Part shown: one piece after another, positions 48,851 to 57,689 of the stretch
Layout of the letters: every line of letters starts with the position of its first letter
Position numbering within the stretch: the first letter of the stretch is position 1
NCBI GenBank assembly: GCA_016190245.1
Contig: JACPQY010000063.1
Span: 1-64,000, forward strand
Source of the DNA: Nitrospirota bacterium
Lineage (GTDB): Bacteria > JACPQY01
DNA length: 64,000 bases
Direction of reading: 5' to 3'
The notes under the pieces: model-generated
The model's input: the letters and a program-made list of their open reading frames with translations, nothing else
Told to the model about the DNA's origin: nothing
Databases searched by the model: none
Translations under genes and position numbers: made by a program

Positions 48851-50955
48851 TTCTTTCCACCCGACTCCCGGGTCTTGCGCGCCTCCTGCTCCGCCTCCTC
48901 CTGGGTCTGCTGGGCAATCGTCTCCACCGTTTCGATGGTCTTGAAGTTGAGGATGCGCGGCGTCAGGAACATGATCAACTCGTCCGTTTGCTCCCTCCGG
49001 CTCGAGCTCCTGAAGAGCATACCAATAATCGGGATGTCTGACAAAATGGGCACCCCCGACTTGCTGCGCCTCAGGATCTGCGTCTGCACCCCGCCGATCA
49101 CGACCGTCTCGCCGTTCTTGACCAGCAATTCCGTTTCCGCCTCCCGTTTGAGTTGGGTGGGGATTCCGCCCACCACGCGGCTGAAATCCAGCTCGTTGCG
49201 TTCGAGCTTGATGTTCAGGAGCACGCTACCGTCCCACGTGATGTGAGGCGTGACCGTCAGGCGCAGATAAGCTTCGATCGTGGTCGTGCTGCTCCCCTGT
49301 GCGGTCTGCGTCACCACCACGATGGATTCGCCCTGCAGGATGAGGGCTTTCTTGTTGTCGAGGGCGGTGACTCTCGGGCTGGCCACGATGCGCCCCTGTC
49401 CGGATTCCTTCAGGGCGGACAGCACGTAGTTCACCGTGGCGAAGTTTCCGATCGTGCCCAGGGAAAGCCCCACGCCCACGCCGCGCCCGGCGGCCACCTC
49501 CGTGGCGGGGAAATCCACCACGAAGTTGTTGTTGAACGCGGGGGACGTCGCGCCCGTCACCCCCGTCCCGCCGACTTGGATCGCCGCGATGGGACCCGTG
49601 TTCACGCCCCTGGCTTGGTCAATCTGCAGCATGGTGCCGATCTGACTGCCCAGCGTTCGCAGGAAACTCTTGTTGGCTTCCACCACCTTCGCGTCGATCA
49701 TCACCTGGGGGGTCTGCACGTCCAAACGTCGCACCAAGGCCGCCACCTCGTCCACGTTGCGCTGAACGTCCTTGACGATGAGGCTGTTGGACCTCTCCTC
49801 TACCTTGATCTTGCCCCGCTCGCTCAGCAGAGAATCCTTGACGATGGGCTCGAACTCGGCGGCATTGGCGTAGTTGACCTGAATCACCTTCGTGACCAGC
49901 GGCTCGGCTCTCTCGGCAACCTTCTTGATCTCCGCCTCTTTGGCCTGCTCCTCCTGAACGCGCCCCCTCGGGGCGATCCGGAAGATGCGGTCGCCGATCT
50001 CCACCCTGGCCAGACCCTTCGTCTGGAGGATCACGTCCAGCGCCTGATCCGACGGGACATCCGCCAATCGGAGCGTGACCTTCCCCGTCACGTCCTCGTC
50101 CGCCACGACGTTGATCCCGGTCACTTCCGCAAGCAGGCGCAGGACGTTGTCGATGTCGATCTCCTTGAAATCGAGCGAGACGCGCGGCCCCGTGTAGATC
50201 TTTCCGGCGCCCATCGCCTCAGCCGAAATATCGATCTCGCGTTCGGCCCCGAGACTGCCTTGACCCGCGGCACTCGGCTCTTGGAAAGACACGAGCAGCG
50301 TGTGGCCCACGGCCTTGACCTCCGGGGTTGCCGCCTGGGTGAGGGACACGAGGATCCGCACGGACGGCACGGGCGTGGTCGCGTTCTGCGTGGGCGTGAT
50401 CGCGCCCACCACGCTCCGGTAGGCCGATACATCCATCACCGCCTGCAGTTCCGGCTTCAGCAGGGCGGGTTCCAGGTCGATCGCCACGGCGTTGGTCTCA
50501 AGAGTGGAGGTGCGGTACGCGAGGGGCGCCGAGGCCTGAATCGTCAGATTGGCCCGGCCTGCCTCCGTCGCAAAGGCGATGCCCTCGACGCGCGGCGCGC
50601 CGGGGACCGCAGCCGGCGCGGGGGCGGGCACGGCATCCCCTGCCTCTTCCACCTCCTCGACTTCCTCCTCCACCTCAGCCTCTCCAGGCTCCTCGGGCTC
50701 CGGCTCGGGTTCCGCCTCGGGTTTCGCTTCGGGCGCCTTCCTGGCCGTGGGCTCGGCCGCCGGCGGAGGAGCGGGGGCCTCCTCCTCGATCTCCTCCAAG
50801 AAATCGATCTCCTCTTCGTCCCCGGCCGGTTCCTCGATCTCCTCGATTTCTTCAAGCTCCTCCTCCTGCGCCCGCGGCAAGGGAACAAAACCAAAGAGGG
50901 CGAGCGCCAAAGCCGCCGGACCCAGGAAGCGCAGTGGAGCGGGGACGAGACTCAT
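48847..50955 (-). CDS. pilQ: Type IV pilus secretin PilQ
   Basis: The protein has 702 residues and forms the outer-membrane channel for the pilus. After a signal peptide (to about residue 29) comes an unusually acidic Glu/Pro-rich stretch of nearly 80 residues (about 30-110), then an AMIN domain (about 120-225), an STN-like domain (LDFKEIDIDNVLRLL), a secretin N1 domain and the C-terminal secretin barrel with VPILSDIPIIGMLFRS. The ATG overlaps the pilP stop (ATGA); frames further upstream are ignored. Confidence 0.95.
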   Translation of the reverse strand: MSLVPAPLRFLGPAALALALFGFVPLPRAQEEELEEIEEIEEPAGDEEEIDFLEEIEEEAPAPPPAAEPTARKAPEAKPEAEPEPEPEEPGEAEVEEEVEEVEEAGDAVPAPAPAAVPGAPRVEGIAFATEAGRANLTIQASAPLAYRTSTLETNAVAIDLEPALLKPELQAVMDVSAYRSVVGAITPTQNATTPVPSVRILVSLTQAATPEVKAVGHTLLVSFQEPSAAGQGSLGAEREIDISAEAMGAGKIYTGPRVSLDFKEIDIDNVLRLLAEVTGINVVADEDVTGKVTLRLADVPSDQALDVILQTKGLARVEIGDRIFRIAPRGRVQEEQAKEAEIKKVAERAEPLVTKVIQVNYANAAEFEPIVKDSLLSERGKIKVEERSNSLIVKDVQRNVDEVAALVRRLDVQTPQVMIDAKVVEANKSFLRTLGSQIGTMLQIDQARGVNTGPIAAIQVGGTGVTGATSPAFNNNFVVDFPATEVAAGRGVGVGLSLGTIGNFATVNYVLSALKESGQGRIVASPRVTALDNKKALILQGESIVVVTQTAQGSSTTTIEAYLRLTVTPHITWDGSVLLNIKLERNELDFSRVVGGIPTQLKREAETELLVKNGETVVIGGVQTQILRRSKSGVPILSDIPIIGMLFRSSSRREQTDELIMFLTPRILNFKTIETVETIAQQTQEEAEQEARKTRESGGKK

Positions 50956-51461
50956 TCCTTCCCCTCGTACAGCCACATCTCGTGCTGGATGGCGGCACCC
51001 ATTCCGAACGGCTTCTCCACGGCCACGACATGGTCGTACAGCACCTCTCGGATCACCGCCTTCTCCTTCCCGATCAAGTCTCCCACGCGGAGGAAGCACC
51101 CGTCGCCTGCCTCATCCTCAAACGCGGCCACGGCAACCTCGCCCCAGAGGATGCCGACCAACCGGTAGTTTTCCCGCGGGTACTTGAGGCCGCAATCGCG
51201 CGCGCTCACCACCGCGGGCACCTCCTGGTAGGGCTGAAATGGATCCCGTTTCTCCACCGGGTTGTACCGATACGTCGGCAGGGGCGGGGGCGCCGCGGCC
51301 GACGGAAGCGACTCCGCGGGGCTCTCCGGCGCAGCGGCGGGCTCCGGGGGGGGGCCGGCCTTCTTGCACCCCGGCAAGAACGGGGCAAGCCCCAGGATCA
51401 GGGCAAGGGTTCGGCTAGAGGCCTTCCGGAGCACCTTGCGTCCCTGCAGGGTTGCCCTCAT
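50952..51461 (-). CDS. pilP: Type IV pilus assembly lipoprotein PilP
   Basis: The protein has 169 residues. The signal peptide ends FLPGC (lipobox). A Pro/Ala linker leads to the PilP beta domain (YNPVEKRDPFQPY and RLVGILWGEVAVAAFED), which connects the PilNO inner-membrane complex to PilQ. The start is uncertain: the ATG at 51461 overlaps the end of pilO by 47 bp; a GTG at 51434 is an alternative. Confidence 0.9.
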   Translation of the reverse strand: MRATLQGRKVLRKASSRTLALILGLAPFLPGCKKAGPPPEPAAAPESPAESLPSAAAPPPLPTYRYNPVEKRDPFQPYQEVPAVVSARDCGLKYPRENYRLVGILWGEVAVAAFEDEAGDGCFLRVGDLIGKEKAVIREVLYDHVVAVEKPFGMGAAIQHEMWLYEGKE

Positions 51462-52101
51462 CGTTCGCGGTGCCGGCGTCCGGAGTCCCGGCCCCCGGCG
51501 CCGCCACATCGCTCGGGAGGTACCGGTAGGTTGTCGCGCGGCACGAGGTCGTGACCAGCGAACCGCCTTCCTTGTCCGCCGTCACGTCCCCGATCTTGAC
51601 ACCCGCGATACTGATGATCCGCGCGAACCGGCTGATCTCGTCGAAGAAAATGGCCGTGTTGTGGTAGGCCCCACGGATCTTCACGTCCACAGGAACCTCC
51701 GCATAGAAATCGCGCGGAATCTCGGCCTGAAGTTTCAGGAAAAAGACCTTCATGCGCAGCTTCTCGGCGAGCGCCTCGAGATCCTTGATGAGTTGGGGAA
51801 TCTCCTGCTCGTTGGGCAACTCGGACAGTCCCGCCCGAATCTGGGACCGGAGCTCCTCGACCCGGCGTTTGAGACGCGGCAACTCCTGCTCCACATGCCG
51901 GTTCATGAGGTTCGCCTGCTGCTTCTCGGAGAGCGCCGCCTCGAGCTGCCCGATCTTCCGGACCTGACCGTAGAACACCGGAAGGACGAACAACCCGAAG
52001 AGCAGGACAGGCAGCGCCACCGCCACCAAGTAGCGGACCACGGGCGTCGCCTTGAAGAAGACGTCCTTCAGGTTGACGCTGAGGCTGAGTTTGAGAGCCA
52101 T
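51415..52101 (-). CDS. pilO: Type IV pilus alignment protein PilO
   Basis: The protein has 228 residues: a short cytoplasmic N-terminus, one membrane helix (about 22-45), a coiled coil (about 50-95) and a ferredoxin-like periplasmic domain containing GAYHNTAIFFDEISR, the PilO signature. It pairs with PilN and PilP to align the assembly platform. It lies 6 bp after pilN. Confidence 0.93.
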   Translation of the reverse strand: MALKLSLSVNLKDVFFKATPVVRYLVAVALPVLLFGLFVLPVFYGQVRKIGQLEAALSEKQQANLMNRHVEQELPRLKRRVEELRSQIRAGLSELPNEQEIPQLIKDLEALAEKLRMKVFFLKLQAEIPRDFYAEVPVDVKIRGAYHNTAIFFDEISRFARIISIAGVKIGDVTADKEGGSLVTTSCRATTYRYLPSDVAAPGAGTPDAGTANDEGNPAGTQGAPEGL

Positions 52102-52107
52102 GAATCT

Positions 52108-52776
52108 CTATCCTGATTTCTCGCTGACAATGACGCCTTTGAGGGCAAACTCCAGGAACCTCCCCTGAGGCCCCTGCGCCTGCTCCTGAACCTCCTCCAA
52201 CTCGACGTTCTCGAACGAGGGGGTCTTCCGGAGGTTGATCATGAACTCGGCGATGGAGCGATAGTCCGTGGTGCGCCCCCTCACCCGAAACGAGCGGAGC
52301 GGGTCCACGGCCGGCGGCGGAGGGGCCGGCGCCGTTCCCTCGTCCCTGTCCACATCCTTCTTTCGCTTGCCCTTGGAGTCGGCCGGGGGCGGTGCCGGGG
52401 CCGGCTCGGACACGGTCTCCTGAAACTCCAGCACCCACAGCCGCTCCGGGGCGCTCGCGGCCAGGTCATCGAGGAAGTGGGCCGGACCCCGCCGACTGCT
52501 CCTCAGATGCTCGAGCACGTCGAGTCTCGTCCTCAGATCCGCCTCCACCACCTTGAACTGCTGAACCTCCCGGCGGATTCCCGCCAGCCTCTCCTCCTCC
52601 TGCTCTTCGGTGCGGATCTGGGCCTGAACCTCGCTGCTGCGGACCACCACCCATGTCTCCATGAGCACGCTGGCGAAGCCGACGCCCAGGAGAGAGGCCA
52701 GGAGCACCACCACGACGCGCCGAACCTCCGCCTTGCGCTTGACGTCACGGTAGGGCAGAAGGTTGATCCGGATCAC
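52108..52776 (-). CDS. pilN: Type IV pilus alignment protein PilN
   Basis: The protein has 222 residues. The start MIRINLLPYRD is the conserved PilM-binding motif (INLLPWR type). One membrane helix and a coiled coil follow, then the PilN core with YRSIAEFMINLRKTPSFENVEL. The middle contains a Pro/Lys-rich insertion (PAPAPPPADSKGKRKKD). The start codon is GTG. It lies 64 bp after pilM. Confidence 0.92.
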   Translation of the reverse strand: MIRINLLPYRDVKRKAEVRRVVVVLLASLLGVGFASVLMETWVVVRSSEVQAQIRTEEQEEERLAGIRREVQQFKVVEADLRTRLDVLEHLRSSRRGPAHFLDDLAASAPERLWVLEFQETVSEPAPAPPPADSKGKRKKDVDRDEGTAPAPPPPAVDPLRSFRVRGRTTDYRSIAEFMINLRKTPSFENVELEEVQEQAQGPQGRFLEFALKGVIVSEKSG

Positions 52777-52840
52777 GACGGACCCCCTCGCCGACGGTCC
52801 ACGGCCTGCCGTCGAGTTGCGTTCGGAAGTTCGTCAGGTC

Positions 52841-53923
52841 TCATTTCGTCATCGCATCCTGTGGCTGCCGAAGAGCCAAACCGACCCCGATGGCGGAGAC
52901 GGCGGAAAGCTCATCGAGCGTCGTCTTCGAGTACTTTGCGCCCACCTGCGCCCTCGCAAACGGGTTGAGCGGATCCACCGAAGCCCCGCCCATGCGGGCC
53001 CGAAGCACGTCAAGTAGGTGCGGCGTGCGCGTCGCTCCGCCCGTCACGAAGTAGCGCTGAATGCCCTCCTCACCGGCCGTGCCCAGGTAGAATTCCGCCG
53101 TCCGCTGAATCTCCGCCACCACGCCCTCGAGCGCCGCCCGAACCACCTCCTCGAACCGCGCCCGCTGCGCCTCCGGCACCTCCGAGCGCCCGGTCTTAAC
53201 AGCCTCCGCCTCGTCAAAACTGAGTCCGAGGCCCTTCTGAATCTCCGTGGTCATGCCGTGGCCCGCCGTCGGCACGTCCCGCAGAAACATCGGCACGCCG
53301 GCCCTCACGATCACAATGTTCGTCATCGAGGCCCCCACGTTCACCAACCCCACCAGCGCCTGTTCCAACTCAAGACGATTGGGCAGTAAGTGGTTCGCGT
53401 AGAAGCAGTTGAACAGGGCCAAGGCATCCACGTCCACCACCGCAAGCTGAAGCCCCGCCTCCGTCACGATGTTCTGGTAGTCGGCCAGCACGTCCTTCTT
53501 GGCCGCCACGAGGAGTACCGACATCTCACCCTCGCGCTTGGACAGGATCTGGTAGTCCAAGTTCACGTCGTCAATGCTGAACGGAATGTGCTGCCCCGCC
53601 TCCCAGTGAATCTGCTCCTCGGCTTCGGAGGGACTCATCGCCGGCATCGTGACCACCTTGGCGATCACGGCGTTTCCCGAAAGCGAACACGTCACCTTCT
53701 TCGCCTTCACGCCGCCGCTCTCGGCGAGGGAACGCACCGCCTGCGAAACCGCAGAGTAGTTCATCAGCGCGCCGTCCACGATCGCCTCGGCCGGAATCGG
53801 GGTGGCGGATACATGCTGAACCTCAAAGCCGTCCCTTTTCGACTGGACCTGCACCAGCTTGATGGCGGACGAGCCGATATCGAGTCCGACTACGGCCTCC
53901 CGACCCCCGAACAGAGAAAACAT
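52841..53923 (-). CDS. pilM: Type IV pilus actin-like protein PilM
   Basis: The protein has 360 residues. It is an ATPase-fold cytoplasmic protein that binds the PilN N-terminus. VVGLDIGSSAIKLVQVQ (phosphate 1), SLSGNAVIAKVVTMPAM, VDVDALALFNCF and YFVTGGATRTPHL (adenosine motif) are all present. It is the first gene of the 13-gene minus-strand operon, preceded by a sigma-70-type promoter. Confidence 0.96.
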   Translation of the reverse strand: MFSLFGGREAVVGLDIGSSAIKLVQVQSKRDGFEVQHVSATPIPAEAIVDGALMNYSAVSQAVRSLAESGGVKAKKVTCSLSGNAVIAKVVTMPAMSPSEAEEQIHWEAGQHIPFSIDDVNLDYQILSKREGEMSVLLVAAKKDVLADYQNIVTEAGLQLAVVDVDALALFNCFYANHLLPNRLELEQALVGLVNVGASMTNIVIVRAGVPMFLRDVPTAGHGMTTEIQKGLGLSFDEAEAVKTGRSEVPEAQRARFEEVVRAALEGVVAEIQRTAEFYLGTAGEEGIQRYFVTGGATRTPHLLDVLRARMGGASVDPLNPFARAQVGAKYSKTTLDELSAVSAIGVGLALRQPQDAMTK

Positions 53924-53957
53924 AGAGTTAGACCTTCAACCTGCTCACTGGCCCAAA

Positions 53958-53986
53958 ACTTTATCACCTGTGGCCACCACTGTCAA
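53958..53986 (-). promoter_or_regulatory. Sigma-70-type promoter for the pilM operon
   Basis: On the minus strand TTGACA (53981-53986) and TAAAGT (53958-53963) are separated by 17 bp, 35 bp before the pilM ATG. The region is AT-rich compared with the rest of the window. Confidence 0.7.
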
Positions 53987-54078
53987 GCCAAAACCACAAT
54001 ATTTAGTACTACTTAGGCTCGACCTACCATTAGCGGTACCCGTTAAAAAACAGCGATGGTTAGGGATGTTGCATTGCC

Positions 54079-54107
54079 TTGACTTTCGAATGCCGACCTT
54101 TTATTAA
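54079..54107 (+). promoter_or_regulatory. Sigma-70-type promoter for the lipoprotein-lysA pair
   Basis: TTGACT (54079-54084), a 17-bp spacer and TATTAA (54102-54107). The expected start of transcription is near 54114, only a few bases before the likely start codon at 54118, so the mRNA may be leaderless. Confidence 0.7.
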
Positions 54108-54117
54108 CTTCTTCCTC

Positions 54118-54654
54118 TTGATTTCCCCGAGGCGCCACGCTCTTTCCCGGACCCTTCACACGGGATCCGCCGCGCTCGTCTGCCTCCTGGTGTTCTCCGC
54201 CTGCGGGCGAAAAGAGAGGCCCTTCCCCCCTGAGGACGTCGTGCCCGCACCCATCTCCGATCTTACGCTCTTCGAGGAAGCCGACGCCATCCTGCTCACG
54301 TGGTCGGTCCCCAGCCGAAACATCAACCGTTGGCGCCTGAACGACCTCGCCGGCTTCAAGGTCCTGCGCAAGGTCGATGTGGGCGAATTCGAAGTCGTGG
54401 CCGACGTCCCCTTTGACGAGGAACTCGACCGCCTCGCGATCAAGAGGATCCGGTACCGGGAACCGAAGACCAGAAGCGTGTCCGGACCGACCGAAACGGC
54501 CCCGGATTCGCAGGCCGGCGTTCCCGCCACGGGCGAGGCGCCCGCGAAGGAGGTGGTCCTCCGCTACAAGGTGGTCTCGATCAACGAATCCGGATACGCG
54601 AGCGCCGATTCGAACATCGTGTCACTCACGCTCCCCCCCCCTGCACATCCATGA
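54118..54654 (+). CDS. Lipoprotein with fibronectin-III-like domain upstream of lysA
   Basis: The protein has about 178 residues. The signal peptide ends FSACGRK (lipobox), and the CGRKERPFPPEDV start resembles the LptM/YifL-type lipoproteins often found beside lysA. The body looks like a fibronectin-III-type fold (APISDLTLFEEADAILLTW, VLRYKVVSINESGYAS). The frame is open to a TTG at 54079, but that lies on the -35 box; the TTG at 54118 is downstream of the promoter and preferred. Its stop overlaps the lysA ATG (ATGA). Confidence 0.75.
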   Translation: MISPRRHALSRTLHTGSAALVCLLVFSACGRKERPFPPEDVVPAPISDLTLFEEADAILLTWSVPSRNINRWRLNDLAGFKVLRKVDVGEFEVVADVPFDEELDRLAIKRIRYREPKTRSVSGPTETAPDSQAGVPATGEAPAKEVVLRYKVVSINESGYASADSNIVSLTLPPPAHP

Positions 54655-55919
54655 CTCCACACATGGCCTACGCGGGCAACGATCTGGGTCTCGAAGGCGT
54701 TCGACTGTCCGATCTGGCCGCTCGGTACGGCACACCCCTCTACGTGTATTCGCATTCCGAGATGGAGGATCGCTACCGCGCCTTCAAGCTCCCCGATCGC
54801 GAAAACCGCCTCACCGTCTGCTTCTCGGTGAAAGCGAACCCGAATCCGGCGATTCTCAGAACCTTCTTCGATCTGGGCGCGGGGTTCGATGTGACCTCCG
54901 CCGGAGAGTTGTTTCTCGCGGGGCGCGCGGCTCAGGCGGCGGGGAACTCTCGAACGCCCGCGATCGTCTTCTCGGGAGCGGGGAAGTCCTCGGCCGAAAT
55001 CGAGATGGCGCTCAAAGACGGGATCACGATGCTCAACCTCGAATCCGGGGCCGAAATGGAGCGCGTGGCGGGGATCGCCGCACGCCTCGGCGTCCGGGCC
55101 CCCGTCTCATTCCGCGTCAACCCCGACGTCGACCCCAAAACCCATCCGTACATCGCCACCGGCCTGAGAAAACACAAGTTCGGAGTTCCTTGGAAAGAGT
55201 GCCTCGCCCTCTACGAGGCCGCCCGGCAACGGCCGGAGCTGGAGGTGGTCGGCGTCTCGTGCCACATCGGATCTCAGATGCTCTCGATCAGACCTGTCAC
55301 GGATGCGGTGCGCCGGATCCTCCGTCTCGCGGACGACCTGCGCCGCTCGGGTTTCACACTGCGCTACATCGACGTCGGCGGCGGCCTCGGCATCCGCTAC
55401 CATCGCGAGCATCCGCCCTCGCCCGAGCAGTATGCCGCCCGGCTGCTCGGTCTCACGCGGCGATCCAGCCTCCACGTCATAGCCGAACCGGGCCGCAGCC
55501 TTGTTGGGAACGCGGGCCTCCTCCTCACGCGCGTGCTGGACCGGAAGACCAACCGTGCCAGGCGGTTCGTCATCGTGGACGCGGCGATGACGGATCTCAT
55601 CAGGCCCACCCTCTATGGCGCTTACCACGAAATCCTTCCCGTTCGCCTGGCTGCTCGCGGTCGGGAACGCGTGGATGTGGTGGGCCCGGTCTGCGAATCC
55701 GGAGACTATCTCGCGCTCAACCGCCAACTGCCCCGCGCGAACGAAGGGGATCTCCTCGCCGTCCTTTCCTCGGGGGCCTACGGCTACGCGATGGCGTCCA
55801 ACTACAACGGCCGACTCCGCCCCGCGGAGGTCATGGTCAACCGTGGCGAAGTGGAGTTGATCCGCCCCCGCGAGCGCCTCGAAGACCTCCTGCCGTTCCC
55901 CCCTGATCCCGCCCGGTAG
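54651..55919 (+). CDS. lysA: Diaminopimelate decarboxylase
   Basis: The protein has 422 residues. It is the PLP enzyme that turns meso-diaminopimelate into L-lysine. The PLP lysine is in CFSVKANPNP, with conserved SAGELFLA, VSCHIGSQ, DVGGGLGI, AEPGRSLVG and PVCESGDYLA. The last residues and TAG stop (55917-55919) are encoded by the beginning of a GTAG-hairpin repeat. It is translationally coupled to the upstream lipoprotein gene. Confidence 0.96.
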   Translation: MTPHMAYAGNDLGLEGVRLSDLAARYGTPLYVYSHSEMEDRYRAFKLPDRENRLTVCFSVKANPNPAILRTFFDLGAGFDVTSAGELFLAGRAAQAAGNSRTPAIVFSGAGKSSAEIEMALKDGITMLNLESGAEMERVAGIAARLGVRAPVSFRVNPDVDPKTHPYIATGLRKHKFGVPWKECLALYEAARQRPELEVVGVSCHIGSQMLSIRPVTDAVRRILRLADDLRRSGFTLRYIDVGGGLGIRYHREHPPSPEQYAARLLGLTRRSSLHVIAEPGRSLVGNAGLLLTRVLDRKTNRARRFVIVDAAMTDLIRPTLYGAYHEILPVRLAARGRERVDVVGPVCESGDYLALNRQLPRANEGDLLAVLSSGAYGYAMASNYNGRLRPAEVMVNRGEVELIRPRERLEDLLPFPPDPAR

Positions 55920-56064
55920 CCGCAGGCTTCAGCCGGAGGCGGCCCGACTCGGCATCGCGGATCGTGATCCCGCCCGGTAGCCGCAGGCTTCAGCCTGCGC
56001 CCCTGACGCGGGCTGCCTGCCCACCGAAGTCCGTCCGCCACGGCGGACAGGCGGGAGGCCCGCG
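55916..56064. repeat. GTAG-hairpin repeat, copy A beside truD
   Basis: Two GTAGCCGCAGGCTTCAG starts lie about 60 bp apart (55916 and 55977). The second forms a perfect CGCAGGC-TTCA-GCCTGCG hairpin (55982-55999), and the end has the GTCCGCC/GGCGGAC hairpin. It is nearly identical and in the same orientation as copy B at 57314-57467. Confidence 0.9.
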
Positions 56065-56067
56065 CCA

Positions 56068-57270
56068 TCACATCAACAGCCGCCTCAGTAGAACCGTCGC
56101 GTAGCTCCCCGGCGGGAGCGTGAACCTCATCGCGACCTTGCGTCGCCTCTCGTAGACCTCGTCGTCGCCCGGCGGGTCGATCTCGAAATCCTCCGGAACG
56201 ACCACCATTCTCCTCGAGACCGACTTGAAAAAGGCTCCGCGCAGCCACGGGAGGGCGAAATCCCTTTGCTGCACGCCCTCCTCCGCCAGCACAGACCGCA
56301 TGACCTCGCCGGCGGCTCCCTCCGGCAGCTCCACGCGCCGGTCGATCGACGGCAGCACCTCGCCGCGCAACTCCTCGAACACCGTATCGGGCATCACGCG
56401 ATAGAACGCCCACCTCACGAGTTCGTTTCGAAACGGGAAGAGCGCCATGCGAGGACCGTAGGCGACCGTCAGGTACCGGCGGAGCGTCTCATTCCAGAGG
56501 TGGCTCTGGTAGGCGGAGAGGAAAAGGGAGAGGAGGGAACGCGGAACATGTTGTACCGCACCCCTGAAATCTTTTGGGTGGTTCCTAAGGTAAAGGATGA
56601 GGTTTCTCTCGGGCGCTCGAGGGGCGCCGGCGAGACAGGCATCCCAGTCGCCCCAGCGTGCGCGGACGCGGTTCTTGAAGGCCTTGAGCCGCGACCGGTC
56701 CTTCCGGCTGGGCGTCGCGAGGAAGAGCCGCAACGCCTCCTCCTCGCGCCCGCGCACCAACTCGCGGGCGAAGAACCCCCGCCCGTGTCGGGCTGAGCCG
56801 AAGCGCTGCTCGCCGAAGTAGTTCACGAATCCAAGATTGAGCACCTCGGTGTAGGCCCGGGCGAGCTTCTCCGTTTCCATGGGGGGGATGTCCCGAATCA
56901 CCACCTCGAACCGGTTTCCCTCGAGAAGATCGGGGCCCACGGGCCGCTCGGCCCGGGAGAGGTAGGCGACCCGCAGGCGACCGTCAGGCTGCGATTCGGG
57001 ACGCTCGGGGCCCACGGGCAACCGGATCCGTCCGGCATCCGTGTCCACGGAGATGACCTGCTCGGTGACGGCATACTTGTCCTTCTGCCCTGCCACGTGG
57101 ATGCGCCCCGCCGGCACTCTCCAGAGACGCGCCAGCACCTGCACCGCCTCCAAGGTCGAGAGCCCTTGCTTGCTTAGCCGCAGGACGGCGTGAGCACTCC
57201 CCGCGCAGGCAGGCGGCACGCGGATCAGCTCGCGAACAACGAAGTCCGCGGGCTTGACCTTGATTTTCAA
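56068..57270 (-). CDS. truD: tRNA pseudouridine synthase TruD
   Basis: The protein has 400 residues. It makes pseudouridine 13 in tRNA-Glu. The catalytic Asp is in GQKDKYAVTEQ, with NYFGEQRFGSARHGRGFF and LSAYQSHLWNE typical of TruD. The start codon is TTG at 57270. The gene lies between two direct repeats of about 150 bp and is convergent with lysA. Confidence 0.94.
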   Translation of the reverse strand: MKIKVKPADFVVRELIRVPPACAGSAHAVLRLSKQGLSTLEAVQVLARLWRVPAGRIHVAGQKDKYAVTEQVISVDTDAGRIRLPVGPERPESQPDGRLRVAYLSRAERPVGPDLLEGNRFEVVIRDIPPMETEKLARAYTEVLNLGFVNYFGEQRFGSARHGRGFFARELVRGREEEALRLFLATPSRKDRSRLKAFKNRVRARWGDWDACLAGAPRAPERNLILYLRNHPKDFRGAVQHVPRSLLSLFLSAYQSHLWNETLRRYLTVAYGPRMALFPFRNELVRWAFYRVMPDTVFEELRGEVLPSIDRRVELPEGAAGEVMRSVLAEEGVQQRDFALPWLRGAFFKSVSRRMVVVPEDFEIDPPGDDEVYERRRKVAMRFTLPPGSYATVLLRRLLM

Positions 57271-57313
57271 TCGGTGCCTGGCGCTTTCAAGACTCGGACC
57301 TCACGCCTGCTCG

Positions 57314-57467
57314 GTGGCCGCAGGCTTCAGTCGGAGGCGGCCCGACTCGGCATCGCGGATCGTGATCCCGCCCGGTAGCCGCAGGCTTCAGCCTGCGCCC
57401 CTGACGCGGGCTGCCTGCCCGCCGAAGTCCGTCCGCCGTGGCGGACTGGACAGGCGGGAAGCCCGCG
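57314..57467. repeat. GTAG-hairpin repeat, copy B beside truD
   Basis: It has the same layout as copy A, starting GTGGCCGCAGGCTTCAG, with the perfect CGCAGGC-TTCA-GCCTGCG hairpin at 57380-57397 and the same GTCCGCC tail, plus a few extra bases near 57446. The rest of the 418-bp gap to 57690 has a weak GGGGAC/GTCCCC hairpin (57576-57594) and no promoter I can support. Confidence 0.9.
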
Positions 57468-57689
57468 GCCACCACAGGCTTCATGCGGTTCGCCCCGTCT
57501 GCGAAGGGTGGTTCATCGGCGGCGCATCATCCCGCCTTCGCGGTCCGAAAGGAAGTGCCAACCCCCCCGAGAAGCGGGGACAAAATAAGTCCCCAAACCA
57601 CACGTCAAGGGCGTCGTTCGTGATATTTGTCACATACTTGTTTGCGCACCTGGACTACTCTCAGTTAGACTATCCGGCGGTTGATCGCG

